The position numbers were made by a program, and so were the translations under genes. Under the pieces are notes generated by a model that was not told where the DNA came from, did not search any database, and saw only the letters and a list, made by a program, of their open reading frames with translations. From Gracilibacillus halotolerans (GTDB lineage: Bacteria > Bacillota > Bacilli > Bacillales > Amphibacillaceae): a stretch of DNA of 64,000 nt. The DNA lies in NCBI RefSeq assembly GCF_014206945.1, contig NZ_JACHON010000008.1, forward strand, positions 31,352 through 95,351, written 5' to 3'. Positions 28,855 through 38,608 of this stretch are shown one piece after another. Numbering within the stretch: position 1 is the first letter of the stretch; every line of letters begins with the position of its first letter.

Positions 28855-28884
28855 GAAAAAGCCTAGCTGAATATCCAGCTAGGT
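28855..28884 (-). terminator. Terminator of the DJ-1/PfpI gene
   Basis: CCTAGCTGGATATTCAGCTAGG is almost a perfect palindrome and is followed by TTTTT on the minus strand. Confidence 0.85.
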
Positions 28885-28920
28885 AAACTTCCCCTTATGA
28901 CTTCCATTACTCGGTCTCTT

Positions 28921-29448
28921 TTATGCTTGTTCTGCTAAGCGGTCCGCAAATGCTTTCACATATGGCGGTAAATCAGGTGGTCTTCTACTAGAAATAATAT
29001 GTCCATCCGTAACTACTGCTTCATCAAACCAGAGTGAGCCTGCATTTGTCATGTCATCTTTAATTCCAGGTGTACTTGTTACTTTCTTTCCTCGCAGGAT
29101 ACCGGCAGAAATTAATACCCAACCCGCATGGCAAATTTGTCCAATTGGCTTTTGTTGTTCATCCATTGTACGAACCATATCTAACACTTCTGGATATCGT
29201 CTTAATTTATCAGGAGCCCAACCACCAGGAACTAAAATACCATCATAATCATCAATATTAATATCATTAAAAGCAAAATCACTAGTAGCAGGAACACCGT
29301 ATTTTCCGATATACGTTTTCCCTTTTTCTTCCCCTACAAGATCCACCTGTGTTCCTTCTTCTCTCAAACGAAGGACAGGGTACCATAGCTCTAAATCTTC
29401 AAATTCTTCATCTACGAGCGCAATTACTTTTTTATTAGCTAAGCGCAA
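28921..29448 (-). CDS. DJ-1/PfpI family protein
   Basis: 175 aa, type 1 glutamine amidotransferase-like fold. Nucleophile elbow QICHAGW with Cys near residue 105 and adjacent His, and Glu in LVDEEFEDLE near the N-terminus; these are the catalytic features of PfpI/YraA/YfkM-type protein deglycases or stress proteases. TTG start, 7 nt after AAAGGAGG. Own terminator. Stress role is inferred from family. Confidence 0.88.
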   Translation of the reverse strand: MRLANKKVIALVDEEFEDLELWYPVLRLREEGTQVDLVGEEKGKTYIGKYGVPATSDFAFNDINIDDYDGILVPGGWAPDKLRRYPEVLDMVRTMDEQQKPIGQICHAGWVLISAGILRGKKVTSTPGIKDDMTNAGSLWFDEAVVTDGHIISSRRPPDLPPYVKAFADRLAEQA

Positions 29449-29511
29449 TTGATAGCCTCCTTTTATAACGACTCTATTATTAGTTTAACAAATATAAATA
29501 AGAAGTTCGAA

Positions 29512-30162
29512 TTAACGAACGCTAAACTGAAGATGTTCTGAAAATACTCTCGCCATTCTCTCAGGATTCTCTGCTTTAGAAATAGAGGAAATAACGGATA
29601 CTCCGTCAGCTCCAGAATGGATTAAATCAAAAACGTGACCTAATCGAATCCCACCAATCGTGACAATTGGCAAATTGCCAACAGCCTCTCTTATCGCCTG
29701 TAATCCTTCCGTTCCGATGGGCTTTTTTGCATCTTCCTTTGTTTTCGTAGCATAGATGGGACCTACTCCGATATAATCGGCACCATTTTCTTTTGCGGTA
29801 ACGGCCTGGTCGGTATTAGTAGCAGATACTCCAATTATCCAATTCTTTGGACAGATCGCTCGAATTTCTTCAATTGGCTTATCATCCTGACCAACATGCA
29901 CACCATCTGCACCTATTTCAAGAGCTAAGTCGATATCATCATTCACAAGAAAAGGCACATTATATTGTTGGCATAAGGCTTGCATTTGTTTCGCTAGTTC
30001 TACTTTTTCTAATCCTTGCCTTGCTCCTATACCCTTTTCTCTAAATTGAAAAAGGGTAATACCTCCTTTTAAAGCATCCTCGAGCACGGATAAGACATTC
30101 GTATCCTCTGGCACATTATTGCTACCTAAAATAAAGTACAATCGTAACCATGATTTATCCAT
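29512..30162 (-). CDS. thiE: Thiamine-phosphate synthase
   Basis: Joins HMP diphosphate and thiazole phosphate. 216-aa TIM barrel with QFREKG near 37, [20 protein letters not shown] near 75-95, [11 protein letters not shown] near 130, and the phosphate loop TIGGI near 170. Overlaps thiM by 8 nt. Last gene of thiD-thiM-thiE. Confidence 0.95.
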   Translation of the reverse strand: MDKSWLRLYFILGSNNVPEDTNVLSVLEDALKGGITLFQFREKGIGARQGLEKVELAKQMQALCQQYNVPFLVNDDIDLALEIGADGVHVGQDDKPIEEIRAICPKNWIIGVSATNTDQAVTAKENGADYIGVGPIYATKTKEDAKKPIGTEGLQAIREAVGNLPIVTIGGIRLGHVFDLIHSGADGVSVISSISKAENPERMARVFSEHLQFSVR

Positions 30163-30961
30163 TAGACTTTACCGCCTCTGTAAAAGGACTAACACGCTTA
30201 TTCTCTTCCACTATTTCACTTGTTGTGTCGTACAATGAGTTCAAAAATTCTATTTGAAAGGAACCTGGCAAGGACGTCTTTTTCGCTGCTCGTTCCGCTG
30301 CTACTCCATAAAACGATAATGCCGATTCTGCAGCTTGTAAAACATTTTTCTCGACTGCTAAAAATGCTCCTATAACAGATGATAATAAGCACCCGGCACC
30401 AGTTACCTTTGTAAGTAATGGGTGTCCGTTGAAAATACTGATCCCTTCTTTACCGTCCCAAACAACATCTTCAGGTCCAGTAATGACGATAGGAACTTTC
30501 CATTGATTAAATGCCTGCTTCGCCAGTTCTTCCTTAGCTAATTCTGATATACCGTCTACACCCTTTACCTCCGTCTCAACACCAGATAAAGCCGCTATTT
30601 CTCCACTGTTTCCACGGATTAATGATAGTTCCACTTCTTCGATAATACGATGTGCTGCCTTCGTGCGCATCGAGGTCGCTCCTGCTCCAACTGGATCTAA
30701 CACAACAGGAGTACCGTTCTTATTAGCTGATTTTCCCGCTAGTACCATCGCTTCTACTTGTTCGGTCGTTAATGTACCAATATTTAGTATGACAGCTCCT
30801 GCTATTGATGCCATCTCTTCCACTTCTTCTATCGCATTCGCCATAACTGGAGCTGCGCCAACGGCATACAATCCGTTCGCCGTAAAATTAGTGACAACTT
30901 TGTTCGTAATATTATGAATAAGAGGTTCATTTTCTCTAACTTTATCTAATAGGTGCCCCAT
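30155..30961 (-). CDS. thiM: Hydroxyethylthiazole kinase
   Basis: Salvages the thiazole moiety. 268 aa with [15 protein letters not shown] at about 18-32, [10 protein letters not shown] near 120, and the catalytic TGAGCLLSS near 190. ATG 30961 is chosen because GGGGAG stands 7 nt upstream; the ATG six nt earlier is too close. Overlaps the end of thiD by 20 nt. Confidence 0.95.
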   Translation of the reverse strand: MGHLLDKVRENEPLIHNITNKVVTNFTANGLYAVGAAPVMANAIEEVEEMASIAGAVILNIGTLTTEQVEAMVLAGKSANKNGTPVVLDPVGAGATSMRTKAAHRIIEEVELSLIRGNSGEIAALSGVETEVKGVDGISELAKEELAKQAFNQWKVPIVITGPEDVVWDGKEGISIFNGHPLLTKVTGAGCLLSSVIGAFLAVEKNVLQAAESALSFYGVAAERAAKKTSLPGSFQIEFLNSLYDTTSEIVEENKRVSPFTEAVKSNG

Positions 30962-31784
30962 GAACATTCTCCCCTTCGTTCGGTAAACCTTGTAATCTTA
31001 AACCCCATGCATTCGTTGGTCCATTACCTTTTCCAATTTCAAGGCTAAATTGAATCGCATCACGAATGAATTCCTTACCGATAGATGTAGCTTCCTCTAT
31101 CGATTTACCTTTTGCTAATTCTGCGGCTATAGCTGCGGAAAACGTACAACCAGTACCATGTGTATGTTTTGTCTGAAATCTTTCAGAATAATAAGACGTG
31201 TAATGACCATCCGTGTATAGGATGTCTTCTGTTTCCTCCCCTGTTAGATGACCACCCTTTACAATTGCAGCTTTAGCACCCAATTCCTCTACAATATATT
31301 TGGCAGCAAGCTTCTGGTCTGCTTGCGTAGCAATTTCTATTCCAGTTAGTATTTCTGCTTCCGGAACATTTGGTGTTACGACCGTAGCTAGAGGGATTAG
31401 TGTTTCGCGGATGACTTGTCGAGATGTATCATCCATTAACGAATCACCACTTTTTGCTACCATCACAGGATCTATCACATAAGGAATCGAACTGTTCTTT
31501 AATTTACGAGCTATTAATTCCATCATTTCTACAGTAGCAATCATTCCTGTTTTAATCGCATCAGGAGTAATATCTTCTAATACCGCATCTAATTGCTGTT
31601 CAATAAATGGGACGTCCAAATGCTGGACAGCGCGAACACCTTCTGTATTCTGTGCAACAACAGAAGTAACTACACTCATCCCAAATACTTCTCTTTCTTG
31701 AAAAACCTTTAAATCAGCTTGGATTCCTGCACCACCTGTTGGATCAGTACCAGCTATTGTTAAAGCACTTTTTACTGTACTCAT
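30942..31784 (-). CDS. thiD: HMP/HMP-phosphate kinase
   Basis: 280 aa, ribokinase fold: [17 protein letters not shown] at the N-terminus, DPVMVAKSG near 120 and the [10 protein letters not shown] anion hole near 210. First gene of the TPP-riboswitch operon, AGGGAGG upstream. Kinase for salvage or de novo pyrimidine precursor. No tenA, thiC or thiazole-synthesis gene is nearby, so this operon looks like a salvage and coupling set. Confidence 0.95.
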   Translation of the reverse strand: MSTVKSALTIAGTDPTGGAGIQADLKVFQEREVFGMSVVTSVVAQNTEGVRAVQHLDVPFIEQQLDAVLEDITPDAIKTGMIATVEMMELIARKLKNSSIPYVIDPVMVAKSGDSLMDDTSRQVIRETLIPLATVVTPNVPEAEILTGIEIATQADQKLAAKYIVEELGAKAAIVKGGHLTGEETEDILYTDGHYTSYYSERFQTKHTHGTGCTFSAAIAAELAKGKSIEEATSIGKEFIRDAIQFSLEIGKGNGPTNAWGLRLQGLPNEGENVHGAPIR

Positions 31785-31929
31785 TACAATTCCTCCCTAG
31801 ATGGAGACAAAATCCATTTTTGCGTCTCCAATTTTTTCTTTAAAATGTTCTTCTCATTATGAAAACTTGATTAACGCAGTCGGTTGCCCTCATTGCACTA
31901 ATACGTGAAACTTAAATTTTTATAGTAAA

Positions 31930-31961
31930 CAAAAAACCACCCCATATTATTGGAGTGGTTT
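31930..31961 (-). terminator. TPP-riboswitch terminator
   Basis: Minus-strand AACCACTCC / GGGGTGGTT stem followed by TTTTTT, between the aptamer and thiD: the expected transcription-stop platform when TPP is bound. Confidence 0.85.
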
Positions 31962-32035
31962 ACAAAGACAATAAAGACGAATTTGTTCGTCCTTAACCTT
32001 CTAATTGTAAGAAGCATTCATTTGCCTTTTCGACC

Positions 32036-32130
32036 TCTCCACTTCCCTACGCTGGTATTAACCAAGTTCAGGTTCGAAGGGATAAAGAATACGATTCTTA
32101 TCTCAGCTGTTTTCACAGCACCCCTAGCGG
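32036..32130 (-). ncRNA. TPP riboswitch (THI element)
   Basis: On the minus strand: GGGGTGC, GCTGAGA, ATCCCTTCGAACCTGA, CTTGGTTAATACCAGCGTAG and GGAAGT in the canonical thi-box order. The variable P3 arm (AAGAATCGTATTCTT) forms its own hairpin. It heads thiDME and lies in the 388-nt space up to sipS-like signal peptidase, which has no other gene. Confidence 0.97.
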
Positions 32131-32172
32131 AAAGTTACTAGTATATAAATTTGAATTTCAATATATCATAGA

Positions 32173-32721
32173 TTATGGAAGTGGGCCAATGGATTGAATT
32201 GGCCAAATCCGGAATTTCACATCTCCGATAACTGTCTCTTCATCTATAAAGCCAAACATACGGCTATCTTTACTACGTTGTCTGTTATCACCTAAGACAA
32301 AAAATTTACCTTCTGGTACCTTTTCTTGACCAGTTAATGTTTCAAGAGTAAAATCCTCAGTTAGAGTGTATCCATCACTCAAACTCTCTTTGAACTCATC
32401 TAAGTAAGGCTCTTCAAATTCCTGTCCATTAATAATCAATTGGTCGTTTCTCATTTCAACCGTATCACCAGGAACTCCAATTACACGTTTTACATAATTG
32501 TCATCAGCATCTGGTGCTTTAAATGCTATTTCGTCAAAACGATTGATTTCACTAATCTTGCTTAATATGATGCGGTCACCATCCTGTAGATTGGGCATCA
32601 TCGATTCACCTTTTACAACAGAAGGCGTGATAAGAAAGTGACGAAACAATAATACAATAACTAACGCAATAAGAAGTGCTTTTAACCATGAGAATATTTC
32701 TGCAATCCACTTATTTTCCAT
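32173..32721 (-). CDS. Type I signal peptidase
   Basis: 182 aa. One N-terminal membrane anchor (about residues 10-30); catalytic Ser40 in GESM and Lys78 in NYVKRVIG form the Ser/Lys dyad; GDNRQRSKDSR near 150 is box E. ATG 32721 is preferred (AAGG 6 nt upstream); the in-frame start 13 codons earlier adds a basic stretch lacking a binding site. Same class as SipS/SipT; which one is not clear. Confidence 0.93.
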   Translation of the reverse strand: MENKWIAEIFSWLKALLIALVIVLLFRHFLITPSVVKGESMMPNLQDGDRIILSKISEINRFDEIAFKAPDADDNYVKRVIGVPGDTVEMRNDQLIINGQEFEEPYLDEFKESLSDGYTLTEDFTLETLTGQEKVPEGKFFVLGDNRQRSKDSRMFGFIDEETVIGDVKFRIWPIQSIGPLP

Positions 32722-32861
32722 TGTTGACCTTCTTTCAATCAAAATCTTTCTTCTCCCCATCTATATATGTTATTCTAACATAATATTAAAAAGAATCATG
32801 GTTAGAAGGTTATGTATTATATTAATTGTAGATTATATCATAATTATAAAGGTGACGGTTT

Positions 32862-34058
32862 ATGAATAAGAAGAAATACAGTCTAGTCCTGTTTATTATT
32901 GGGATAATTTTAATATCGTTTAATTTACGTCCCGCTATAACTGCAGTAGGCCCAATTATTACAACGATTCGTGATAGTGTTGGCTTACACACCAGTATCG
33001 TTGGACTGATGACAAGTCTACCACTACTTGCTTTTGCAGTTATGTCTCCAATTGCTCCCAGGTTAGCTAATCGACTTGGCAATGAGAAAACATTACTCTA
33101 TGGCTTAGTAATATTATTAAGTGGTATATTAATACGATCGCTACCTCCCACCATTTTATTATTTATTGGTACGATTCTCATTGGTGTAGGAATAGCAATC
33201 ATGAATGTTCTTCTGCCAAGCCTTATAAAAAGTAAATTCCCTAACCTTATCGGGCCAATGACAGGAGTCTACACAACAGCAATGTCTGGATTTGCAGCAA
33301 TTGGGTCAGGACTCTCGGTTCCTTTAACAGAAGGGGTCGGCCTTGGTTGGCGTTGGTCATTGGCAAGCTGGGGTGTGCTAGCTGTAATTGCTATCATTAT
33401 TTGGGTATTCGTTTTAAGAGGAACGAAGACAGAGCAAACGGTAGAGGTGTATGAGCCAAATGCTTTAAAATTATTAAAATCACGTGTTGCTTGGCAAGTA
33501 ACCCTTTTTATGGGCTTGCAATCATTCCTGTTTTACGTCACCATTTCATGGCTTGCTGAGATTTTAATCGCGGACGGTTTTTCACCAACAACAGCTGGAT
33601 GGTATGTAGCTTATATGCAGCTAATTAGTTTACCCGCTACTTTCTTTACTCCTATTATCGCTAGTAGACTTAAGAAACAACATATCATCGTCTGGATATT
33701 TAGCTTATCAGGCATCATCGGCTATATCGGACTTTTATTTGAGAATAATACAGTAGTGACCACGATCTGGGTGACGCTTATCGGTATATTACTCGGGTCA
33801 TCGATTAGTCTTGCATTAGCTTTCCTTGGATTAAGAACGGTAAACCCTTATCAAGCTGCAGAGCTTTCAGGTATGGCACAATCCTTTGGTTATTTATTAG
33901 CTGCAACTGGTCCATTCCTCATTGGTCTTATCTTCGATATAACCGCGTCTTGGAATACAGCAATCATCGTAATTATTGTGGTGTCGGTATTAACGCTTAT
34001 TTTCGGACTTGGAGCAAGTCGTGACAAATATGTATTAGAAGAAAAAACCAACTCTTAA
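32862..34058 (+). CDS. MFS transporter, CynX/NimT type
   Basis: 398 aa with 12 predicted helices; N-terminal FNLRPAITAVGPII and LPLLAFAVMSP are characteristic of the CynX/NimT (YycB) branch, related to cyanate and nitroimidazole transporters. A motif A-like RLGNEKTLLYG follows helix 2. Divergent from the signal peptidase; ends in a terminator overlapping its last codons. Substrate unknown. Confidence 0.85.
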   Translation: MNKKKYSLVLFIIGIILISFNLRPAITAVGPIITTIRDSVGLHTSIVGLMTSLPLLAFAVMSPIAPRLANRLGNEKTLLYGLVILLSGILIRSLPPTILLFIGTILIGVGIAIMNVLLPSLIKSKFPNLIGPMTGVYTTAMSGFAAIGSGLSVPLTEGVGLGWRWSLASWGVLAVIAIIIWVFVLRGTKTEQTVEVYEPNALKLLKSRVAWQVTLFMGLQSFLFYVTISWLAEILIADGFSPTTAGWYVAYMQLISLPATFFTPIIASRLKKQHIIVWIFSLSGIIGYIGLLFENNTVVTTIWVTLIGILLGSSISLALAFLGLRTVNPYQAAELSGMAQSFGYLLAATGPFLIGLIFDITASWNTAIIVIIVVSVLTLIFGLGASRDKYVLEEKTNS

Positions 34059-34079
34059 TGAATGAAGAGTTGGTTTTTT
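34042..34079 (+). terminator. Terminator of the MFS gene
   Basis: AAAAAACCAACTCTT / AAGAGTTGGTTTTTT, 9-nt loop, overlapping the last codons and stop codon. Symmetric A/T tracts let it also stop the converging ohr transcript. Confidence 0.88.
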
Positions 34080-34080
34080 G

Positions 34081-34100
34081 GTCTAGCTCCTATGCTTTTC
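34081..34100 (-). repeat. Remnant of the AGAAAAGC...GAGCTAG repeat
   Basis: Minus strand AGAAAAGCATAGGAGCTAG joins both ends of the element found at 3182-3298 with the interior missing. Short, so this could be chance. Confidence 0.35.
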
Positions 34101-34106
34101 TTTATA

Positions 34107-34529
34107 TTATGAAACAGCTTTTGCTTTAACTTCTACGTCAATATTTCCTCTTGTAGCTTTTGAGTACGGGCAGAAATCGTGAGCTTTTTCAACTAGCTGT
34201 TCTGCTTCTTCTTGGGAAACTCCTTTAATCTCAGCGTTTAAAACAACACCGATTTTAAAGCCACCATCAGACTCATCTTTTATTAAACTCACCTCTGCAG
34301 TGATAGATGAGTCGATTTCCTTTTTCTCTCGAGATGCAATAAGGTTTAACGCTCCATCAAAGCACGCAGAATAACCAGCTGCAAACAATTGCTCCGGATT
34401 TGCACCCGTTTCTTTACTTCCACTACCCGGGTTAACTAGTTTTAAATCGATTAAACCATCTTCCGACTTAACATGACCATCACGGCCGCCTTTTGCAGTT
34501 GCCTTTGATGTAAATAATACGTTACTCAT
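34107..34529 (-). CDS. ohrB: Organic hydroperoxide resistance protein (Ohr)
   Basis: 140 aa Ohr/OsmC-family peroxidase. Two redox Cys: one in AACFDGAL-like context (SACFDGAL near 55) and one in DFCPYSKATRGN near 120, typical of Ohr. ATG 34529 follows GAGGAG by 8 nt. No OhrR regulator lies beside it, and a SigB-type promoter precedes it, which suits B. subtilis OhrB rather than OhrA. Confidence 0.9.
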   Translation of the reverse strand: MSNVLFTSKATAKGGRDGHVKSEDGLIDLKLVNPGSGSKETGANPEQLFAAGYSACFDGALNLIASREKKEIDSSITAEVSLIKDESDGGFKIGVVLNAEIKGVSQEEAEQLVEKAHDFCPYSKATRGNIDVEVKAKAVS

Positions 34530-34591
34530 ACTATCCACTCCTCTAATTAGATTTGCTTGGGACAAGCTTCCATTTCTAGTCTACCAATACT

Positions 34592-34616
34592 ATTCCTTTT
34601 TCTCCATTATTTAAAC
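34592..34616 (-). promoter_or_regulatory. Candidate SigB promoter of ohr
   Basis: Minus-strand GTTTAA (34611-34616), 13 nt, AGGAAT (34592-34597), against the SigB consensus GTTTAA-N12-14-GGGWAT. One mismatch. B. subtilis ohrB is a general-stress (SigB) gene, which makes the match meaningful. Confidence 0.5.
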
Positions 34617-34718
34617 ACATCCATGATATAATCATCTTGGTAATTCATGTCAACAATAGACAAATTACTTTACAGTACGTAAGATTATTGTCATATTTAA
34701 TCATAAGGAGGGATTTAC

Positions 34719-35885
34719 GTGCAAAATTTCTTTTTCCATAATCCGACAAAGCTTTATTTTGGACAAGGTCAATTAAGCAACCTAGAAAATGAACTGGATC
34801 AATACGGCCCTAATATACTCCTTGTTTACGGAGGAGGTAGCATTAAGAAAAGCGGCTTGTATGACCAGGTAATTGGGCTACTTAAAAAAGCTAATAAACA
34901 AATATTCGAGTTAAGTGGCGTCGAACCAAATCCAAGAGCAACTACTGCAAGGAAAGGAATCGATATTTGTAAAAAAGAAAAAATCGATTTTATTTTAGCT
35001 GTAGGAGGCGGAAGTACGATTGACTGTACGAAGGCAATTGCCGCTGGAGCTCAATCTGAAGCTGATATTTGGGATATTGTTACGAAGAAAGTACATATTG
35101 ACGAAGCTCTACCTTTTGGAACTGTATTAACTTTAGCAGCGACTGGTTCTGAAATGAATTCTGGCTCTGTTATTACAAACTGGGAAACGAAAGAAAAACA
35201 CGGTTGGGGGAGTCCTTATACATACCCTCAGTTTTCCATACTAGATCCCGATTTCACTAAAACAGTTCCACGCGATCAAACGATTTATGGCATAGTAGAT
35301 ATAATGTCACACGCTTTAGAGCATTATTTTCATCATGAAGATAATACCTTACTCCAAGATCGTATGGTAGAAGGCATCTTATTAACTGTTATAGAAACTG
35401 CTCCGAAGTTATTAGAAAATCTTGAAAGTACGAAACATCGAACAACGATTTTATATAATGGTACAATGGCGTTGAACGGCATGGTAAACATGGGATACCA
35501 CGGCGATTGGGCTACACATAATTTAGAACATGCCGTATCGGCTGTACATGATATCCCTCACGGTGGAGGACTTGCGATATTGTTCCCTCATTGGATGGAA
35601 TATGTAATAGACGAAAACCCAGCACGCTTTAAGAAATTAGCAATTCGAGTATTTGGCGTAAACCCTGAAGGTAAAACAGACAAAGAAGTTGGTTTAGAGG
35701 GTGTTAAGAAGCTACGTGAATTTTGGAATAGTATTGGCGCACCTTCGCGACTAGCTGATTATGATATAGATGCTGATTCTATTGATGCGATGGCGGCTAG
35801 AACGGTAACTGCACGTTCTGAGTTTGGTAACTTTAAAAAGCTTAATCGCGAAGATGCAGAAAAAATTTATCAGCGTTCATTATAA
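34719..35885 (+). CDS. Iron-containing alcohol dehydrogenase
   Basis: 388 aa butanol-dehydrogenase-like enzyme (YugJ/YugK type). NAD-binding GGGS motif ([14 protein letters not shown] near 94), and metal ligands Asp in [14 protein letters not shown], His in the same segment, and [11 protein letters not shown] near 283. GTG start after AAGGAGGG. Aldehyde/alcohol interconversion is inferred; substrate unknown. Confidence 0.9.
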   Translation: MQNFFFHNPTKLYFGQGQLSNLENELDQYGPNILLVYGGGSIKKSGLYDQVIGLLKKANKQIFELSGVEPNPRATTARKGIDICKKEKIDFILAVGGGSTIDCTKAIAAGAQSEADIWDIVTKKVHIDEALPFGTVLTLAATGSEMNSGSVITNWETKEKHGWGSPYTYPQFSILDPDFTKTVPRDQTIYGIVDIMSHALEHYFHHEDNTLLQDRMVEGILLTVIETAPKLLENLESTKHRTTILYNGTMALNGMVNMGYHGDWATHNLEHAVSAVHDIPHGGGLAILFPHWMEYVIDENPARFKKLAIRVFGVNPEGKTDKEVGLEGVKKLREFWNSIGAPSRLADYDIDADSIDAMAARTVTARSEFGNFKKLNREDAEKIYQRSL

Positions 35886-35891
35886 TATATG

Positions 35892-35932
35892 AAAAATGGT
35901 AAGGTGAATTATTTATTCACCTTACCATTTTT
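35892..35932. terminator. Bidirectional terminator between the alcohol dehydrogenase and ytzI
   Basis: AAAATGGTAAGGTGAAT pairs with ATTCACCTTACCATTTT around a short AT loop; T-tracts on both strands. It overlaps the 3' end of ytzI. Confidence 0.88.
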
Positions 35933-36076
35933 TGATGCCTGTTGCTCTTTCTTATTTTCTTCCCTTGGTAACGGGTCAATGGTTTGTTTATAGCCATAGC
36001 CTTTATTTAAAGTGATAATGGACAGCCATGCTACAATAACTGAACATAGGATTAAGACAACAAATATGATCCACAT
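35909..36076 (-). CDS. ytzI: YtzI-like small membrane protein
   Basis: 55 codons, too short for most gene callers. One N-terminal helix (WIIFVVLILCSVIVAWLSII) then a polar tail with GYGYKQTIDPLP, which I recognise as the conserved YtzI segment (K-x-Y-x-YKHTIDPL). GGGGAGG lies 13 nt before the ATG, somewhat long. The stop falls in the shared terminator. Function unknown. Confidence 0.75.
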   Translation of the reverse strand: MWIIFVVLILCSVIVAWLSIITLNKGYGYKQTIDPLPREENKKEQQASKNGKVNK

Positions 36077-36172
36077 GTGTGTGTTCTGTCCTCCCCAATA
36101 ACGCTGTATCTAGTATTATCGTTCATTATAACATAGGGAAGGAGTTCTAACTAGACATGTAAATCATTCGTT

Positions 36173-36262
36173 TTAGTTTTCTTTTGACCTTTTAGGAACT
36201 AAACAACTGCACCCTTTTCTTTTTTTCGCTTTTTTCTTCTTATTAATATGAATGGTTTGCAT
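36173..36262 (-). CDS. Possible 29-residue basic peptide
   Basis: ATG 36262 preceded by AAGGGAAG at 7 nt; the product is mostly lysine and arginine with a CSC motif (KGCSCLVPKR). It could be a real small protein or a chance reading frame in a gap of 270 nt. Not recognised. Confidence 0.3.
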   Translation of the reverse strand: MQTIHINKKKKAKKRKGCSCLVPKRSKEN

Positions 36263-36345
36263 AATGTAGCTTCCCTTCTTTACCAAAATAACAACGGACT
36301 TACTATATTTATATGACAATCTAACATATAAGTACGGGCATACTC

Positions 36346-36699
36346 CTATAAAAAATAGGAAACAATCGTTTCGATAATTGCCGCGACCCCCGCCACTGCT
36401 AGGATGATAACTATTGGCATAAAGATCGGATTAAAAAAATATAAACCAATACAGAGAATGGCAGCTGTCCATATTCCAACACACCAATAACAACTTAACA
36501 ACGAACCTATCCCATAACGAATGCCTTTTCCTTTTATCGTTATTTGTTCTTCCATAGAACCATCCTCTAAGCTAACTATTTCCCGTTCTAAAAAAGGAGC
36601 TCTCAAAAAAGCTGTTATTTTGTCATAAACAACTAATCGAGTAAGCCTAAAGGAAGCAAAAGAAAGCAGCACGAAAGTGAACCAAGAAATCATCATCAT
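36346..36699 (-). CDS. DUF1360 membrane protein
   Basis: About 117 aa with three hydrophobic segments; FRLTRLVVYD near the N-terminus and CYWCVGIWTA in the second helix are the DUF1360 signatures (compare B. subtilis YjcA, a sporulation protein). Start among GTG/ATG codons at 36702-36693 is not certain; ATG 36699 is used. Confidence 0.78.
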   Translation of the reverse strand: MMMISWFTFVLLSFASFRLTRLVVYDKITAFLRAPFLEREIVSLEDGSMEEQITIKGKGIRYGIGSLLSCYWCVGIWTAAILCIGLYFFNPIFMPIVIILAVAGVAAIIETIVSYFL

Positions 36700-36768
36700 C
36701 ACAACCTCTCTCCTCCCTAACACTATATTCAGGTGGAAAGAAAGTGAGAAGAGAATCCGCTGACTTTT

Positions 36769-37710
36769 TTATTTGTTACGGTGTAGGATAGGTATCAACT
36801 TACTATACAGCGCTGCTAGTACCTGTTGAAACAGCATCCCTACTACTACTGGCACAGCAACAGGACCTGGAAAATATTGAACAGCAATCACGGCACCTGC
36901 ACTTATATTACGCATACCACTACTAAACGTTAAGGAAATGACTTCTTTCTTTTGTTGTTTGAAACTCCTCGCTAGTAACCAAGCTAGTAAATATCCACTT
37001 GCTGCAATGAAAAACATAATGATAGCTATTTTGATTAGATGCAAATTAATATTCTTTAGATAAGGTGCAACCTCTGCACTGTTTATCATAATAACTATTG
37101 CAAGAGCAAGTTTAGAAAAAGGGGCTAATTTCGGACTCCATTTTTCATGAATCTTTCCATGACTCCATTCATTTAAGATCATACCTAGTACAGAAGGGAT
37201 AACAATCATAATCATTAGACCCCTCACCATCGCCCATACGTCTAACTCTACAGAACTACCCACAAATAAACTTAACGCAAATGGGACAATAAAAGGAGAC
37301 AGTATAGTGTCAATGAGGATAATTGATAATGTTAGCGCGATATTTCCTTTATTTATAGATACCCAAATAAAACTCGTAATACCTGTTGGGATCAACATAG
37401 CTAGTACCATGCCAATAATCGTGTAAGGTTCATTAGGAAAAGTAATCCAACCAATAAACCAGGCCCACAGCGGCATAATGATATGTAAAATCAAAAGAGC
37501 AATAATTACAGGTAATGGATGGGTAATCACACGATATAAAGACATAAAATTAAGACTTAGACTACCTGCAAATGTCATGAAAGCAAATATCCATATTACA
37601 GCACTTTCCAAAGGAAGGAAAAAACCAGAAAAAAGAACACCAATCACTACACTGGATGGTGCTATAAATGGCATTATTTTTTGTAATAGTGTATTCAAAC
37701 GATTAAGCAT
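36769..37710 (-). CDS. Bile acid:sodium symporter family transporter (BASS)
   Basis: 313 aa with nine or ten helices. Two polar kinks typical of SBF-family carriers are present: MLIPTGITSFIW in helix 4 and SGMRNISAGAVIAV in helix 9, where the cation site lies. B. subtilis YocS is the nearest thing I recall. Substrate is not bile acid in most bacteria (pantoate or keto acids are known examples) and is unassigned here. Confidence 0.85.
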   Translation of the reverse strand: MLNRLNTLLQKIMPFIAPSSVVIGVLFSGFFLPLESAVIWIFAFMTFAGSLSLNFMSLYRVITHPLPVIIALLILHIIMPLWAWFIGWITFPNEPYTIIGMVLAMLIPTGITSFIWVSINKGNIALTLSIILIDTILSPFIVPFALSLFVGSSVELDVWAMVRGLMIMIVIPSVLGMILNEWSHGKIHEKWSPKLAPFSKLALAIVIMINSAEVAPYLKNINLHLIKIAIIMFFIAASGYLLAWLLARSFKQQKKEVISLTFSSGMRNISAGAVIAVQYFPGPVAVPVVVGMLFQQVLAALYSKLIPILHRNK

Positions 37711-37728
37711 ACATCAAACTCCTAGGTG

Positions 37729-38505
37729 CTATTTCTTGTAGATGGAAGGTCTTTTTCTCTCCCAGTTTACTTCTATCTCCATGTCGAAAAATGCAGATAG
37801 TACCTCATTGGATATCAATTCCTTTGTCGCACCTTGTCGATAAACTTGTCCATCTTTTAATAATAAAACGTTACGAAACGTTGGTAATATTTCATCAGTA
37901 TGGTGCGTAACATAGATAATAGATGGTCCACCATCTTTACTGCTTATTGTTTCAATAGACTCTAACAATGCTTCTCGTGCAATAAAGTCTAAACCAGTTG
38001 TAGGCTCATCTAATATTAATAATTGGGGATTATTCATTAAAGCTCTTCCAATTAAAACTCTTTGTTGTTCTCCTTGGGACAAGGTTCTGTATGGTCTGTT
38101 AGCATAATGAAAACAATCTAATTCCTTTAATATAGCCTGTGCCTTTTCTCGCATTTCATCCGTTGGCGTTTGATATAATCCAATAGATGCAAATCCTCCA
38201 CTTAATACAACGTGATAAGCGGTATCCTCCCCATACATCCTTTGCTTGATGGTGGAAGAAACAATCCCGATTTGTTGACGTAGATTTTCTCCGAGTACAT
38301 CTTTCCCAAATTCTCTACCTAGGACCGTCACCTTACCCTTTGTCGGAAAATAGTAAGCACATAACATATGCAAGAGCGCTGTTTTTCCTGCTCCATTCAA
38401 TCCAAATAAAACCCAGTGTTCTCCATCATTTATTTTCCAGTCAATGTTTTCTAATATACAGTTTCCATCTCTTTTTAAACTTACACCTTTTAAGTCTAAT
38501 ACCAT
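37729..38505 (-). CDS. ABC ATPase, YlmA-like
   Basis: 258 aa: Walker A FGLNGAGKTAL near 38, signature LSQGEQQRVLIG, Walker B LLILDEPTTGLD, switch VTHHTDE. Resembles B. subtilis YlmA and ModF/PhnK-like ATPases that lack an adjacent permease. ATG 38505 is 9 nt after AAGGTGG; a further in-frame start adds 14 residues without binding site. Follows the BASS gene by 18 nt in reverse order, so it is the first gene of that pair. Confidence 0.87.
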   Translation of the reverse strand: MVLDLKGVSLKRDGNCILENIDWKINDGEHWVLFGLNGAGKTALLHMLCAYYFPTKGKVTVLGREFGKDVLGENLRQQIGIVSSTIKQRMYGEDTAYHVVLSGGFASIGLYQTPTDEMREKAQAILKELDCFHYANRPYRTLSQGEQQRVLIGRALMNNPQLLILDEPTTGLDFIAREALLESIETISSKDGGPSIIYVTHHTDEILPTFRNVLLLKDGQVYRQGATKELISNEVLSAFFDMEIEVNWERKRPSIYKK

Positions 38506-38608
38506 ATTTCTGTCCCACCTTTCCCTATAAGTATACATCGAATCCAATGTTTTTTCTTTCTATATAAATTGTCGATTTTTATTGTCGATTATTTTTTATA
38601 ATTCACCA

